A DNA stretch of 64,000 nt from Nonomuraea sediminis (GTDB taxonomy: Bacteria > Actinomycetota > Actinomycetes > Streptosporangiales > Streptosporangiaceae). Positions 1-8,655 of this stretch are shown here, one piece after another; the stretch's first letter is position 1, and each line of letters opens with the position of its first letter. A model generated the notes under the pieces. That model did not search any database and was not told the origin of the DNA. It saw nothing but the letters and a program-made list of their open reading frames with translations. The stretch spans positions 372,001 to 436,000 of the forward strand of contig NZ_JAHDTI010000012.1 in the NCBI RefSeq assembly GCF_018531495.1, read 5' to 3'. Position numbers and translations under genes: made by a program.

Positions 1-273
1 CTCATCGCCCAACGGCAACTCATCCACGCCATCAAGACCCTCCGCCAGCACACCGGCCTCGATCTCAGAACCGCCAAGAACATCGTCGACGCCATGGCCG
101 CAGGCCACGACCTCACCGGTCACCCTCACATCAGGCCACCGATGCAGGCCGACCTGGCCACCCGCGTACGCGAACTCCTCCAGGCCGGCCGTACCGAACA
201 AGCGATCTTCCTCGTCCGCGGCGAGACCGGCATGGACGCCCAAGCGGCCGAACGCTTCGTCGCCAGCCTCTGA
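1..273 (+). CDS. Hypothetical protein, C-terminal part, with an L7/L12-like helical segment
   Basis: Frame 1 is open from the window edge to a TGA at 271-273, so the 5' end lies outside. Residues 3-35 of the visible part (IHAIKTLRQHTGLDLRTAKN) resemble the helix-loop-helix of the ribosomal protein L7/L12 C-terminal domain (AIK.(I/L)R..TGL.L.EAK). The second half (VRELLQAGRTEQAIFLVRGE) looks like a second, shorter copy of such a motif. Actinomycetes carry many non-ribosomal proteins with this domain and no assigned function. The motif and good codon use support a real gene; the role is unknown. Confidence 0.6.
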   Translation, partial: LIAQRQLIHAIKTLRQHTGLDLRTAKNIVDAMAAGHDLTGHPHIRPPMQADLATRVRELLQAGRTEQAIFLVRGETGMDAQAAERFVASL

Positions 274-317
274 CCCGCCTGCCGGCACCATGTGCCACAA
301 CCCCTGAACACCGTCGC

Positions 318-368
318 TTGAGCGATCGCTTAATATCCGCATATCGTGTGATTTAAGCAGTCGCTCAA
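318..368. promoter_or_regulatory. Paired 16-bp operator-like palindromes before the membrane-protein gene
   Basis: Two sites, TTGAGCGATCGCTTAA (318-333) and TTAAGCAGTCGCTCAA (353-368), are inverted copies differing only at the centre, and each is itself nearly palindromic. Their centres are 35 bp apart and the second ends 17 bp before the GTG start. This resembles a double operator for a TetR- or GntR-like dimer. The cognate regulator is not evident in the window. Confidence 0.5.
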
Positions 369-385
369 AACCGGCGGAGGGGCGC

Positions 386-2278
386 GTGCCTGACTGGACC
401 TATCAGCCACTACGCGGCATCGCCGCCACCCTCCTCGGCCTCCACCGATCACAGCGCGCAGCGTTACGGACCCTCGCCTGGACCGCATCCCTACCCGGCG
501 GACAACAGGCCATCAGATGCCTCCTCGGACACCCGCAGCCCCCACAACACCTCCAAGGAACCATCAACGGCATCCACCTCCACAGCCGCCTCGGAGCCAC
601 CGTCCCACCCCGAGCCGCCCGCGACGCCGTACGAGCGCTACCGCCCCTCGGAGCAGGCCTGATCCTCATCGAACCCGTCGAACCCGCCGACATACCCCTC
701 GTCCGCGACGCAGCAGCCATCAGCCCGGTACCAGTACTCGCACGCACCCACGACCCAGCCGTAGCCACCGCCCTGACCCCCCACGTAACCGCAGTCCTCA
801 CGCCTCCCACCCCAGGGCACGCACCGGAACCCGCACATGCTCACCCGAGCCACGCCCCCGAGCCTGCACCTCGCACGGATGCGCTCCAGGGGCGTGAACC
901 GACGTTCGCGCCACCTACGGATGCGCCCCTACCGCGAGGCTTGGAGATCGCGCCACGTGTGGACGCGCTCCCAGGGCGAGGCTTGGACGTCGCGCCACGT
1001 GTGGATGGGCCACTACCGCGAGGCTTGGAGGCCGGGCCGCAGGTGGATGGGGTGTCGGGGCGTGGCTGGGTGTCAGGGGTTGGCGTGGGTGGTGGCTTCG
1101 GGGCGGATGTCGGAGCGGGCGTGGGGCGGGAGCTTGAGGCGGTGACTCGGGTGGGCGGGTGCTCGGGCATCGTTCGGGTCGTTTCGCCGAGTGTGCGGCG
1201 GGCTGTGCGGAGTCTGGGCGAGCCGGGGGTGATGGTGGTTGCTACGCCGGGAGTGCTGGTTGAGGCGGGGCCCGGGTGGTTCGGGCGGGTGATGGAGGCG
1301 GCTACGGCCACCGCGGGTGCCGCACCGGCTTTGGCCACCGCGGGTGCTGCGCCGGGCGCGGTCGGGTGGGATCCGCGGCGGTGGGTCGGGTGGTGGTGGG
1401 CGATGGTGAGCGGAGTCGTCATCGCCGTCGCGGGGGTCGTGGCCGCCGCGGTGGCGCTTGGGCCCGTGCTGCTCTGGTACGACCGCGACTACCTCGGCAT
1501 GGACACCAGCGCGTTGCACTCCCTGAACCACCACCTAGTGCACTTCCTGCGGCACGACCGGATCACGCTGGCAGGCACGATGACCGCGATCGGCATCCTG
1601 TACGCCGGGCTCGCCGTGGGAGGCATGCGCCGCAGGTGGCCGTGGGCGCGGCGGGCGTACCTGGTCTCCGGGGCGACCGGGTTCGCCGCCGTGCTCTACC
1701 TGTTCGTCCACGGCTACCTGGAGCCGCTGCACCTGGCGCTGGCGGCGATGCTGCTTCCCCTGTTCGCCGCCGCGGTCCTGCGGCCGGCGGAGCGGCCCGG
1801 CTGGACGTCGTCACCGGAAGGGCCCGAGCGCGAGCGTCGCCGGGCGCTGACCGGGCAGCTGCTGATGGTGGTCACCGGGTTCGGGCTGCTGGTCGGTGGT
1901 GTGGGCGTGTCGGTGGTCGGGCTCACGGGGGTTTTCGTGCACGCCGATCTGGAGTTCCTGGCGACGGATCCGGGGGTGCTGCGGGCGGCCAATGGGCGGC
2001 TGCTGCCGTTCATCGCGCATGACAGGGCCGGGTTCGGCGGGGCGCTGCTGGCGGCGGGCTTGGCGATCATGTTGTTGAGCGCTTGGGGGTGGCGGCGTGG
2101 CGAGGCCTGGGTGTGGTGGACGCTGGCCTCGGCGGCCGTCACCGGGTTCGTGCCCGCGGTGGCCACTCACCTGTCCATCGGGTATGTCGATCTCGGGCAT
2201 CTGGCGCCCGTGCTGCTCGGGATCGTGCTCAGCGTGACGTCGTTGACGTTGTCGCGGCCGTTTCTGTGTGCCCGGTGA
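386..2278 (+). CDS. Large membrane protein with N-terminal globular region and 14-residue repeats
   Basis: Encodes 630 residues. The GTG start at 386 follows a GGAGG-type site at about 375-379. Residues 1-135 look like a cytoplasmic alpha/beta region (INGIHLHSRLGA, LGAGLILIEPV) vaguely like the start of a dihydroorotate dehydrogenase-type barrel. Residues about 165-225 are imperfect 14-residue repeats (LPRGLEIAPRVDAL, PGRGLDVAPRVDGP). From about residue 330 there are at least six to eight hydrophobic segments, with charged motifs such as YDRDYLGM and LRHDRITLAGTM between the first two. The order suggests a membrane protein with a cytosolic head. I do not recognise a function. The repeat region may be a recent expansion. 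Confidence 0.7.
   Translation: MPDWTYQPLRGIAATLLGLHRSQRAALRTLAWTASLPGGQQAIRCLLGHPQPPQHLQGTINGIHLHSRLGATVPPRAARDAVRALPPLGAGLILIEPVEPADIPLVRDAAAISPVPVLARTHDPAVATALTPHVTAVLTPPTPGHAPEPAHAHPSHAPEPAPRTDALQGREPTFAPPTDAPLPRGLEIAPRVDALPGRGLDVAPRVDGPLPRGLEAGPQVDGVSGRGWVSGVGVGGGFGADVGAGVGRELEAVTRVGGCSGIVRVVSPSVRRAVRSLGEPGVMVVATPGVLVEAGPGWFGRVMEAATATAGAAPALATAGAAPGAVGWDPRRWVGWWWAMVSGVVIAVAGVVAAAVALGPVLLWYDRDYLGMDTSALHSLNHHLVHFLRHDRITLAGTMTAIGILYAGLAVGGMRRRWPWARRAYLVSGATGFAAVLYLFVHGYLEPLHLALAAMLLPLFAAAVLRPAERPGWTSSPEGPERERRRALTGQLLMVVTGFGLLVGGVGVSVVGLTGVFVHADLEFLATDPGVLRAANGRLLPFIAHDRAGFGGALLAAGLAIMLLSAWGWRRGEAWVWWTLASAAVTGFVPAVATHLSIGYVDLGHLAPVLLGIVLSVTSLTLSRPFLCAR
888..1056 (+). repeat. In-frame 42-bp tandem repeat (14 codons), about four units
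   Basis: Units begin near 888, 929, 973 and 1013 and share GCGAGGCTTGGA and GCGCCACGTGTGGA. Translated in the gene frame they give LPRGLEIAPRVDAL-like units. The reading frame is kept, so this is an expansion within the coding sequence between the globular and membrane parts. Confidence 0.7.
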
Positions 2279-2622
2279 CGACTGGGTCCCCTACAGTCGA
2301 CATTCGACCACTTTCATACTCATACCGGACAGAAGGTGGGTTCTGTTTGGTATGGGATTTATGGTTCATTGGTGCGTTTTGGCGACATGTTCGCAGGGCG
2401 TCTCCCCTGTGCTCGATGATCGTTTTGCTCGCCGTACAGGTCCCGGGCGCCGACCGTCGCCGTACACCCTCTCGCCGACCCGGCGTCTGGGGAACCCCAC
2501 CGGGGTACAGCGGCGTCCTCCCGCAGAGCCTGGCGCGCGCCCTCTTCAGCGTCAGCGCGCAAGCCCCTCCCCCAGAGGTCCTCGTAGCCATCGCGGAAAA
2601 TCCAACGAACTGGGCGAGATGT
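2279..2622. other. Convergent intergenic region, no gene seen
   Basis: This 344-bp stretch between the converging membrane-protein and acetyltransferase genes is locally less GC-rich at 2290-2440. Open frames crossing it have poor codon bias and no recognisable motifs. It has short CCGTACA repeats (2433, 2460) and ACCCCACCGGGGT at 2495-2507, which could fold as a small hairpin. Confidence 0.5.
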
Positions 2623-3426
2623 TCAAGGTCGTCGAGCGCGAACCCAGTCGCGGTTCTCGCGCACGACGGTGAACCCGGCCGATCGGTAGAGCGCCACCGC
2701 GGCTTCGTTGGTGGATGGTGTCGCGACGGCGACCGCGCCGGCACCGCGATGGGCCAGAGCGGCGCACGCGCCCAGTACGGCATCGCGTCCGTAGCCGTGC
2801 CCGCGGTGGTCCGGATGGGTGCCGACCGGTTCGAGCAGTCCGCATCTGCCCGCGCCGGCGAACCATCCGGTCGCGGCGGCTGCGGGCTCCCCCGCCGGCG
2901 TGCGGACGAGTGTCTCCATGGCCAGTGGGCCTGCCGGTGACTGCTTCATCGTGTGCCAGCGTTCGACGGTGAACGTGGATCCTGTGAAGGCGGAGCGCTG
3001 CACCAGTACCCGGTCGGCCGCATCGGCCTCGCCGACCGGCTCGGCGCGGGTCGACACCGGCTGCGGGGTCCAGGACATGACGAGCCAGGTCTCCTTCTGC
3101 TCGGGTTCCCACCCGGGGATGGGGAGGCCGTCGGACCAGTCATTGCCGGGTTGGAGCAGTTCCTCGGCGTCGGCTGCGAGCGCGCCGAGGTCGGCGTCGG
3201 GGGCGGTGGTCACGCGTAGCACGGGGCCGTCGAGGAAGCCGACTGCCGCCGGTACCGCTTCGTCGGTCCAGAGAAAGACGGTTGCGTCGTCGGAGCGCAG
3301 ATGCCATCCCACGTCTCCGGGGTGGAGGCCGCCGCCTGGGGCGTTGGCCGGCGTCCACTCGGACAGGGCGTGCAGTGCCGGGCCGGTTTCTGCAGGGGTC
3401 AGGCGGTGTCGCGCGAGCGGGATCAT
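2623..3426 (-). CDS. GNAT-family N-acetyltransferase
   Basis: 267 residues if started at the ATG at 3424-3426 (MIPLARHRL); an upstream TTG at 3462 would add 12 residues. The C-terminal part carries the acetyl-CoA binding motif of GNAT enzymes, V.THPDHRGHGYGRDAVL, followed by the motif B-like segment NEAAVALYRSAGFTVVREN. The N-terminal half is less conserved and may be a degenerate first GNAT fold, since the length is about twice one domain. Such proteins transfer an acetyl group from acetyl-CoA to an amine; the substrate cannot be read from sequence. It is divergent from the MFS gene starting near 3581, so the two may share a control region. Confidence 0.85.
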   Translation of the reverse strand: MIPLARHRLTPAETGPALHALSEWTPANAPGGGLHPGDVGWHLRSDDATVFLWTDEAVPAAVGFLDGPVLRVTTAPDADLGALAADAEELLQPGNDWSDGLPIPGWEPEQKETWLVMSWTPQPVSTRAEPVGEADAADRVLVQRSAFTGSTFTVERWHTMKQSPAGPLAMETLVRTPAGEPAAAATGWFAGAGRCGLLEPVGTHPDHRGHGYGRDAVLGACAALAHRGAGAVAVATPSTNEAAVALYRSAGFTVVRENRDWVRARRP

Positions 3427-3580
3427 GGGCGGCAGGTTAGCCAGCGCGCCGCGGTGTCTCAAAGGCTTTGAACCAGCCTCGGTCCATCAGGGGCAGCGTG
3501 TCGGCCTCGACAGGGCGAGCCGGGGCCGTCGCGGAAAACGCGTTGCCGTTGATGCTCTGGAAACGTATGGTTTTGCGCTC

Positions 3581-4807
3581 GTGATCGCAGTGGTGGAGCG
3601 AGTTCTGCCTGCCCGGCTGGGGACAGGTTTTCGGTGGTTGCTGGCCTCGAGCTGGCTGACGAATCTCGGTGATGGGGTCGCGGCGGCGGCGGGTCCGCTG
3701 CTGATCGCGACGTTGACGCGCGATCCGCTGATGATTTCGCTGTCGGCCTTGGTGGGTTGGGCGCCTCCGTTGTTGTTCGGCCTGTATGCGGGTGTGTTGT
3801 CGGATCGGTATGACCGGCGCAGGATCGTGCTCGTCGCGAATGTGGTGCGGGCTGTGGTGCTGGCGGCTCTGGTGGCGCTCATGGTGACCGGCACCGTGAG
3901 CGTGGTGACGGCGCTGGTGGCGCTGACGCTGCGGTCGATCGCCGAGGTGTTCGCCGACAATGCGACGGCCACGCTGACTCCCATGATGGTCGGCAAGGAT
4001 GATCTGGTCATCGCCAATGCCCGGTTGGGGACGGGGTTCATCACGCTCAATCAGCTGGCGGGGCCGCCGATCGGTGCGGCGTTGTTCGGTTTGGGCTTGA
4101 CGTGGCCGTTCGCGGGTCAGTTGCTTCTGGTGGTGGCGGGGATCGTGCTGGTTTCCCGGATCACGTTGCCGCCGCACGGCCGGCAGGCCGGCGATCTCGT
4201 GCCCAACACTGTTCGGGAGCTGATCGCCGGGTTCAGCTGGACCGTCAGGCATGCGGCGGTCCGTACGCTGGCGTTGACGATCTTGATCTTCAACTTCACG
4301 TTCGGTGCGGCGTGGTCGGTTCTCGTCCTCTACACCCAGGAGCAGCTCGGCCTGGGCGCCCTGGGTTTCGGTCTGATGACCACCATCGGCGGGGTCGGCG
4401 GTTTGATCGGCACCGGCTTGTACGGGGCCATCACCCGCAGGGTTAGTCTGGGCGCTCTGATGCGGATCGGGCTCATCATCGAGACGTTGACTCATCTGGG
4501 CTTGGCCCTGACCCATTCGCCGTGGGTGGCCGGTGGCATCTTCCTGGTCTTCGGTGCGCACGCGTTCATCTGGGGTACGACGTCGGTCACCGTCCGCCAG
4601 CGCGCGGTTCCGCGTGAACTGCAGGGCCGGGTGGGCAGCGTCAACACCGTCTGTGTGTATGCGGGTCTGGTGGTCGGTTCGTTGATCGGTGGTGTGCTGG
4701 CCACCCGCTTCGGTGTCGCGGCGCCTTTCTGGTTCGCCTTCGCGGGTTCGGCGGTGTTCGTGGTGCTGCTGTGGCGGCAGCTGATGCACATCGCCCACGA
4801 GGACTGA
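3581..4807 (+). CDS. MFS transporter, probable drug or siderophore exporter
   Basis: About 408 residues with twelve predicted membrane segments. LASSWLTNLGDGVAAAAGPLL near the N-terminus and the loop motif AGVLSDRYDRRRIV place it in the EntS-like MFS_3 group, which exports enterobactin, macrolides and similar compounds by proton antiport. GTG codons at 3581, 3590 and 3593 are all possible starts and no strong ribosome site separates them; the hydrophobic core begins about ten codons later, so the choice matters little. The frame stays open further upstream, but that part is antisense to the acetyltransferase gene and is not real. Substrate unknown. Confidence 0.88.
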   Translation: MIAVVERVLPARLGTGFRWLLASSWLTNLGDGVAAAAGPLLIATLTRDPLMISLSALVGWAPPLLFGLYAGVLSDRYDRRRIVLVANVVRAVVLAALVALMVTGTVSVVTALVALTLRSIAEVFADNATATLTPMMVGKDDLVIANARLGTGFITLNQLAGPPIGAALFGLGLTWPFAGQLLLVVAGIVLVSRITLPPHGRQAGDLVPNTVRELIAGFSWTVRHAAVRTLALTILIFNFTFGAAWSVLVLYTQEQLGLGALGFGLMTTIGGVGGLIGTGLYGAITRRVSLGALMRIGLIIETLTHLGLALTHSPWVAGGIFLVFGAHAFIWGTTSVTVRQRAVPRELQGRVGSVNTVCVYAGLVVGSLIGGVLATRFGVAAPFWFAFAGSAVFVVLLWRQLMHIAHED

Positions 4808-4808
4808 C

Positions 4809-4832
4809 CCCGGGCCGCTCCCCCGGCCCGGG
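4809..4832. terminator. Bidirectional hairpin terminator
   Basis: CCCGGGCCG (4809-4817) pairs perfectly with CGGCCCGGG (4824-4832) around a 6-nt loop. It sits in the 32-bp gap between the converging MFS and P450 genes, where it can serve both strands. Confidence 0.75.
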
Positions 4833-4839
4833 TCTGGTC

Positions 4840-6060
4840 TTATGCGTTGGGGGTGTGTGGCAGGACGTCGTCGTAGGTGATGTGCAGGTGGCGTGGGCCG
4901 CGTAGGGTCGCGCTGCTTCGGTATGGCGGTGGGTCGGTGACCAGGTGTGGGTTGACCAGGCGGTTGGCCATTTCGCGGAGTGCCATTTGGGCTTCGAGGC
5001 GGGCCAGTGGTGCGCCGAAGCAGGCGTGGATGCCGCCGCCGAAGCCGAGGTGCTGGATGTAGGGCCGGTCTGGGTCGAAGCGGTCGGGGTCGCGGACGTG
5101 GGCTGGGTCGCGGCTGCCCGAGGCGACGGCCAGGATGACGTTGGCGCCCTTGGGGATGGTGACGCCGGCGATGGTGATGTCGTCGATGGCGACGCGCTGT
5201 GGGATGAAGTGGACGGGTGGTTCGAAGCGTAGGAGTTCTTCGACGATGTGGATGGCGAGCTCGGGTTCCTTGCGTAGGCGTTCCAGGATGTCGGGGTTGC
5301 GCAGGAGGGTGAGCATGCCGTTGGTGATGAGGTTGACGGTGGTTTCGTGGCCGGCGATGAGCAGCAGGGAGGCCGTGGTGATGACCTCGATGTCGGTCAT
5401 GGGTTTTTCTGGGCCGTCGTAGGTGACCAGTCCTGACAGGATGTCGGGGCCGGGGTTCTTGCGGTGGGCTTCGGCGAGCGTGCCGAGGTAGCCGGCGAGG
5501 CCGACGAGGGCGTTCTGGCGTCGTTTGTTGCGTTCTTCTGGGTCGCCCTCGCCTGGGCCGAGGACTTCGACGATCTCTTCTGCCCAGACGTGGAATTTGG
5601 GTTCGTCTTCGCGTGGGACGCCGAGCAGGCGGCAGATGACGGTGACGGGGTAGGGGTAGGCGATGTCGTCGACGACGTCGGCTTGGGTGCGGTCGGCGAT
5701 GCCGTCGACGAGTTCGATGATGATTTTTTGGAGTTCGCCGCGCATGTTGTCGATGGTGTGGGGTGAGTGGGGTGGGCCGAAGCGGTTCATGGCGATGCGG
5801 CGCAGGCGGTCGTGGTCGGGTGGGTCGATGCCGATGAAGGAGGAGGGTATGACTTCGGCGGGTGGTTCGTTGAGGTTGCGGCGGTCGCTGCTGACGCGTG
5901 GGTCGTGGAGGAGCGCGACGATTTCCCGGTAGGTGCTGACGACGTAGCTGCCGTCTTCTTGGCGGGCTACGGGTGTTTTGCGGAGTTCTTTGTAGAGGGG
6001 GTATGGGTTGGCGCGGTTGGCGAATTGGAGTATTTGTTCGTAGATGCTTGCCGGTGCCAC
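4840..6060 (-). CDS. Cytochrome P450 monooxygenase
   Basis: 406 residues, a normal length for a soluble bacterial P450. Diagnostic motifs are the I-helix AGHETT near residue 237, the K-helix EELLRFEPP with its ExxR pair, and the haem-binding loop FGGGIHACFGAPLAR with the cysteine thiolate near residue 348. It should hydroxylate or oxidise an organic substrate using two electrons from a ferredoxin. The gene directly upstream (30 bp away, same strand) encodes a fused ferredoxin-ferredoxin reductase, so the pair forms a self-sufficient redox unit. The ATG at 6060 is followed by a typical N-terminus and no membrane anchor. Substrate unknown; no biosynthetic cluster surrounds it. Confidence 0.96.
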   Translation of the reverse strand: MAPASIYEQILQFANRANPYPLYKELRKTPVARQEDGSYVVSTYREIVALLHDPRVSSDRRNLNEPPAEVIPSSFIGIDPPDHDRLRRIAMNRFGPPHSPHTIDNMRGELQKIIIELVDGIADRTQADVVDDIAYPYPVTVICRLLGVPREDEPKFHVWAEEIVEVLGPGEGDPEERNKRRQNALVGLAGYLGTLAEAHRKNPGPDILSGLVTYDGPEKPMTDIEVITTASLLLIAGHETTVNLITNGMLTLLRNPDILERLRKEPELAIHIVEELLRFEPPVHFIPQRVAIDDITIAGVTIPKGANVILAVASGSRDPAHVRDPDRFDPDRPYIQHLGFGGGIHACFGAPLARLEAQMALREMANRLVNPHLVTDPPPYRSSATLRGPRHLHITYDDVLPHTPNA

Positions 6061-6090
6061 GAGAGTGTCCCCCCTTGTTGTTGTGCGTGG

Positions 6091-7704
6091 TTATTGCGGG
6101 GGGCGGACGAGTGTGACGCGGCGTTCGGCCGGGTCGTGGCCGGTGACGACGACGGTGGCGCCTTCGGCGGGTGCGATGTGCTGGGGGACGTCGGCGGGGA
6201 TGGGTTGCATGTGGTCGGGTCTGTTGACCATGCGGTAGTCGGGTGGGAAGGGTGCCGCTTTTTCGATCTGGTCGCGGTAGAAGTCGAGCCACATGGCTTG
6301 GTCGAAGGTGACGGCGGCGGTGATTCTGCCTTTGTATCCGTAGACGGCGACGAAGCGGCGTTGTTCGACGGAGCCTTGGGCGATGACGATCTGGTCGGCG
6401 ACGGTGGGGACGCCGACGGATTTGATGTTGGTGTGGAACTGGTTGGACCAGAACACGGGTAGCGACAGGTGGGGCCAGCGGTGGGCCTGGTCGCTGAGCA
6501 TGTTGTGCGCGGCGATTTCTGCTTGGGCGACGGCGTTGCCCCAGTGTTCGAGTGCGAGGAATTGGTAGTGGTAGACGGGGTGGGGGAAGCGGGCGACGTC
6601 GCCTGCGACGAAGATGTCGTCGGTGACCAGGCCGTTGAAGTCGACGGCGCGGCAGCCGGCGTCGGTGGCGATTCCCCAGGGTCCTGCGGCCAGGCCTGAG
6701 TCCTGGAGCCATTCGACGTTGCGGATGGCGCCGAGGGCGATGACGGCCATGTCGGCGTCGATGGTGGTGCCGTCGGAGAGTGTGGCTCCGGTGAGGGTGC
6801 CGTTGCTGTGGTTGAGCTGGGTGACGGTGGTGTTGCAGCGCAGGTCGACGCCGGCTTGGCGTTGCATGTCGGCGGCGATGTTGCCGATGAATTTGCCGAG
6901 TGAGCCGGTCAGCGGTGCGGGTCCTGCTTCGATGACGGTGACGGGGACGTCGAGGTCGCGGCAGACGGAGGCGACTTCTGATCCGGTGAATCCTGCGCCG
7001 ATGACCAGGACGCGCTTGACTCCGTTGGCGAGTTGGCGGTGCATGTTCTCGGCGTCGTCGAGGGTGCGCAGGACGTGGACGCCGTCGAGGTTGGCTTGGT
7101 CGGGGTACGGCCAGGGCCGGGCGCGGGTGCCGGTGGCGATGAGGACTTTGTCGAAGGGGATGGTGCGGCCGTCGGCGAGGTGGATGAGTTTGCCGGCGAT
7201 GTCGAGTTTGGTGGCGGGGGTGCCGGGGAGCCATTCGGCTTCGATGTCGCGCAGGTGGGGCAGGATGGTGTGCTGGGCGGGTACGGCGCCGGTGAGGACT
7301 TGTTTGGACAGGGGTGGGCGGTCGTAGGGCTGGTGGGGTTCGTCGCCGATGAGGGTGATGGTGCCTTGGAAGCCGTCTCGGCGTAGGACGCCGGCGGCGC
7401 GGCCGCCTGCGAGGGAGGCGCCGACGATGACGATGTGGCCGGTGGTTTTGAAGTGGGTGTCGTGGTCGCTGGTGGCGTGGGCGAGTTCGGGGTCTCTGGT
7501 GCGGTGCTGGGTGGCCATGCGGTCGATGTGGATGGCTTGGACGGGGCATGCGGCGGCGGCTCGGAGGATGTGTTCGCGCTGGCTGTCGTCGGGGTCGGGG
7601 TCGTACATGAGTGCTTCCTGGCCTGGCATTTTGAAGGAGTCGGGTGCCAGGAATACGCACTGTCCGTAGCCTTGGCAGCGCGTGAGGTCGACGACAACTC
7701 TCAC
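6091..7704 (-). CDS. Fused [3Fe-4S] ferredoxin and FAD-dependent ferredoxin reductase
   Basis: 537 residues in one frame. Residues 1-62 are a P450-type ferredoxin with C10, C16 and C53 (CQGYGQC and CP), where the usual fourth ligand position is glycine or tyrosine, as in single-cluster [3Fe-4S] ferredoxins. After a polar linker (62-90) comes a pyridine nucleotide-disulfide oxidoreductase fold: FAD motif VIVGASLAGG (91-101), a second dinucleotide motif VLVIGAGFTGSEVA near 231, and the late FAD motif DIFVAGDVA. It would pass electrons from NAD(P)H via FAD and the cluster to the P450 encoded 30 bp downstream. The GTG start at 7704 has a GGGGGAG site 6-7 nt before it. In most actinobacteria these two proteins are separate. 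Confidence 0.93.
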   Translation of the reverse strand: MRVVVDLTRCQGYGQCVFLAPDSFKMPGQEALMYDPDPDDSQREHILRAAAACPVQAIHIDRMATQHRTRDPELAHATSDHDTHFKTTGHIVIVGASLAGGRAAGVLRRDGFQGTITLIGDEPHQPYDRPPLSKQVLTGAVPAQHTILPHLRDIEAEWLPGTPATKLDIAGKLIHLADGRTIPFDKVLIATGTRARPWPYPDQANLDGVHVLRTLDDAENMHRQLANGVKRVLVIGAGFTGSEVASVCRDLDVPVTVIEAGPAPLTGSLGKFIGNIAADMQRQAGVDLRCNTTVTQLNHSNGTLTGATLSDGTTIDADMAVIALGAIRNVEWLQDSGLAAGPWGIATDAGCRAVDFNGLVTDDIFVAGDVARFPHPVYHYQFLALEHWGNAVAQAEIAAHNMLSDQAHRWPHLSLPVFWSNQFHTNIKSVGVPTVADQIVIAQGSVEQRRFVAVYGYKGRITAAVTFDQAMWLDFYRDQIEKAAPFPPDYRMVNRPDHMQPIPADVPQHIAPAEGATVVVTGHDPAERRVTLVRPPQ

Positions 7705-7758
7705 TGTTTCTCCCCCGGGTTGGGTGTGTCTGGCGACGTACCCGGGGTTGTGTCGGCG

Positions 7759-8433
7759 CTAAGTGTCGGTTTCCTCTGGATTGTCTAGATCATCGGGGTT
7801 GCGGGTGAGGAGGAAGCAGCCGACGGTCAGGACCCAGAGGGGGAAGATGAGTTCGGTCCAGGGCAGGATGCTGACCAGGAACAGCAGGGTCAGGGCCACG
7901 GGGTAGCCGAGCAGGGTGAGCCAGCGCGGCATGATGCCCAGGCGGGTGCCGATGGTGGTGGTGGTCAGGACGAACACGCCGGCCATGCGGGGGGCGTATT
8001 CGGCCAGCAGGGCGACGGTGAGGTAGCGGCTGTAGTGGAAGACGTCGGCGGAGGGCAGGCTGGTGCCGGCTTTGTCGAGGGTGAGCTGGAAGCCGGTGGC
8101 GGTGGCGCCGTAGACGTAGAGGCTGGCGACGTAGAGGAATCCTGAGCCGAGGTAGACGGTGGCGAAGAATTTGTCCTCGAAACGGCCGATGGAGTCGCGC
8201 ATGGCGCCCATGAACCACAGGAACAGGATGCCGCCGTAGGGCAGCAGGATCAGGGCCAGTTTGAGGGTGTGGCGGCTGGTGGTGTCGGCGAGGTAGGCGG
8301 CCACGTCGAGCGGGGTGGCGGGGATGGCCCGGCGTACGGCGATCATGGCGCCGCCGAGCAGGAGGGCGGCGAGGATGCCGGCGGCTCCCGCGGCGCGGGG
8401 TGTGCGCAGTGGTCTGCCGGGTGGTCGCCGCAT
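7759..8433 (-). CDS. Integral membrane protein upstream of the P450 unit
   Basis: 224 residues from the ATG at 8431-8433. There are about five hydrophobic helices (AAGILAALLLGGAMIAV, LKLALILLPYGGILFLWFMG, FFATVYLGSGFLYVASLYV, APRMAGVFVLTTTTIGTRLG and two near the C-terminus) and an acidic cytoplasmic tail (NPDDLDNPEETDT). It lies 54 bp upstream of the ferredoxin-reductase fusion on the same strand and may be the first gene of that operon. I do not recognise a family with confidence. It could assist substrate uptake or membrane attachment of the redox unit, which is conjecture. Confidence 0.75.
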   Translation of the reverse strand: MRRPPGRPLRTPRAAGAAGILAALLLGGAMIAVRRAIPATPLDVAAYLADTTSRHTLKLALILLPYGGILFLWFMGAMRDSIGRFEDKFFATVYLGSGFLYVASLYVYGATATGFQLTLDKAGTSLPSADVFHYSRYLTVALLAEYAPRMAGVFVLTTTTIGTRLGIMPRWLTLLGYPVALTLLFLVSILPWTELIFPLWVLTVGCFLLTRNPDDLDNPEETDT

Positions 8434-8560
8434 GTGACTCTTTGTATCCGTCTGTTGCGGCGGGTAATCGGTGGGTGGCCGAAATGGGGTTCCGGGTGGC
8501 CTGCCGTACGGGAGAAGTTGCGCCTTTTTGCTGCGTTTTGTCAGTGCGGCTTGCACTCTC

Positions 8561-8591
8561 GTGTCAGTATCGGGTCGTATGGGGCTGACAC
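8561..8591. promoter_or_regulatory. Inverted repeat in the divergent membrane-protein/hoxX region
   Basis: GTGTCAG (8561-8567) and CTGACAC (8585-8591) are a perfect 7-bp inverted repeat, with TTGCAC, a possible -35 for the rightward gene, at 8551-8556. It lies between divergent genes, so it may be an operator. The regulator is unknown. Confidence 0.4.
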
Positions 8592-8655
8592 GAACGCCTG
8601 TGGCATTCCGGGCTCGTGGGGCGTACCCCTGTGTGAGTGATTGAGGAAGTTTCCG

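Noticed and set aside
2083..2940. A 285-codon plus-strand frame overlapping the membrane-protein 3' end.
   Set aside because: It begins inside a supported gene and runs antisense into the acetyltransferase; no motifs.
3437..7660. A 1407-codon open frame on the minus strand.
   Set aside because: It is an Arg/Pro/His-rich frame shadow of the MFS, P450 and ferredoxin-reductase genes, which have clear motifs and proper codon bias.
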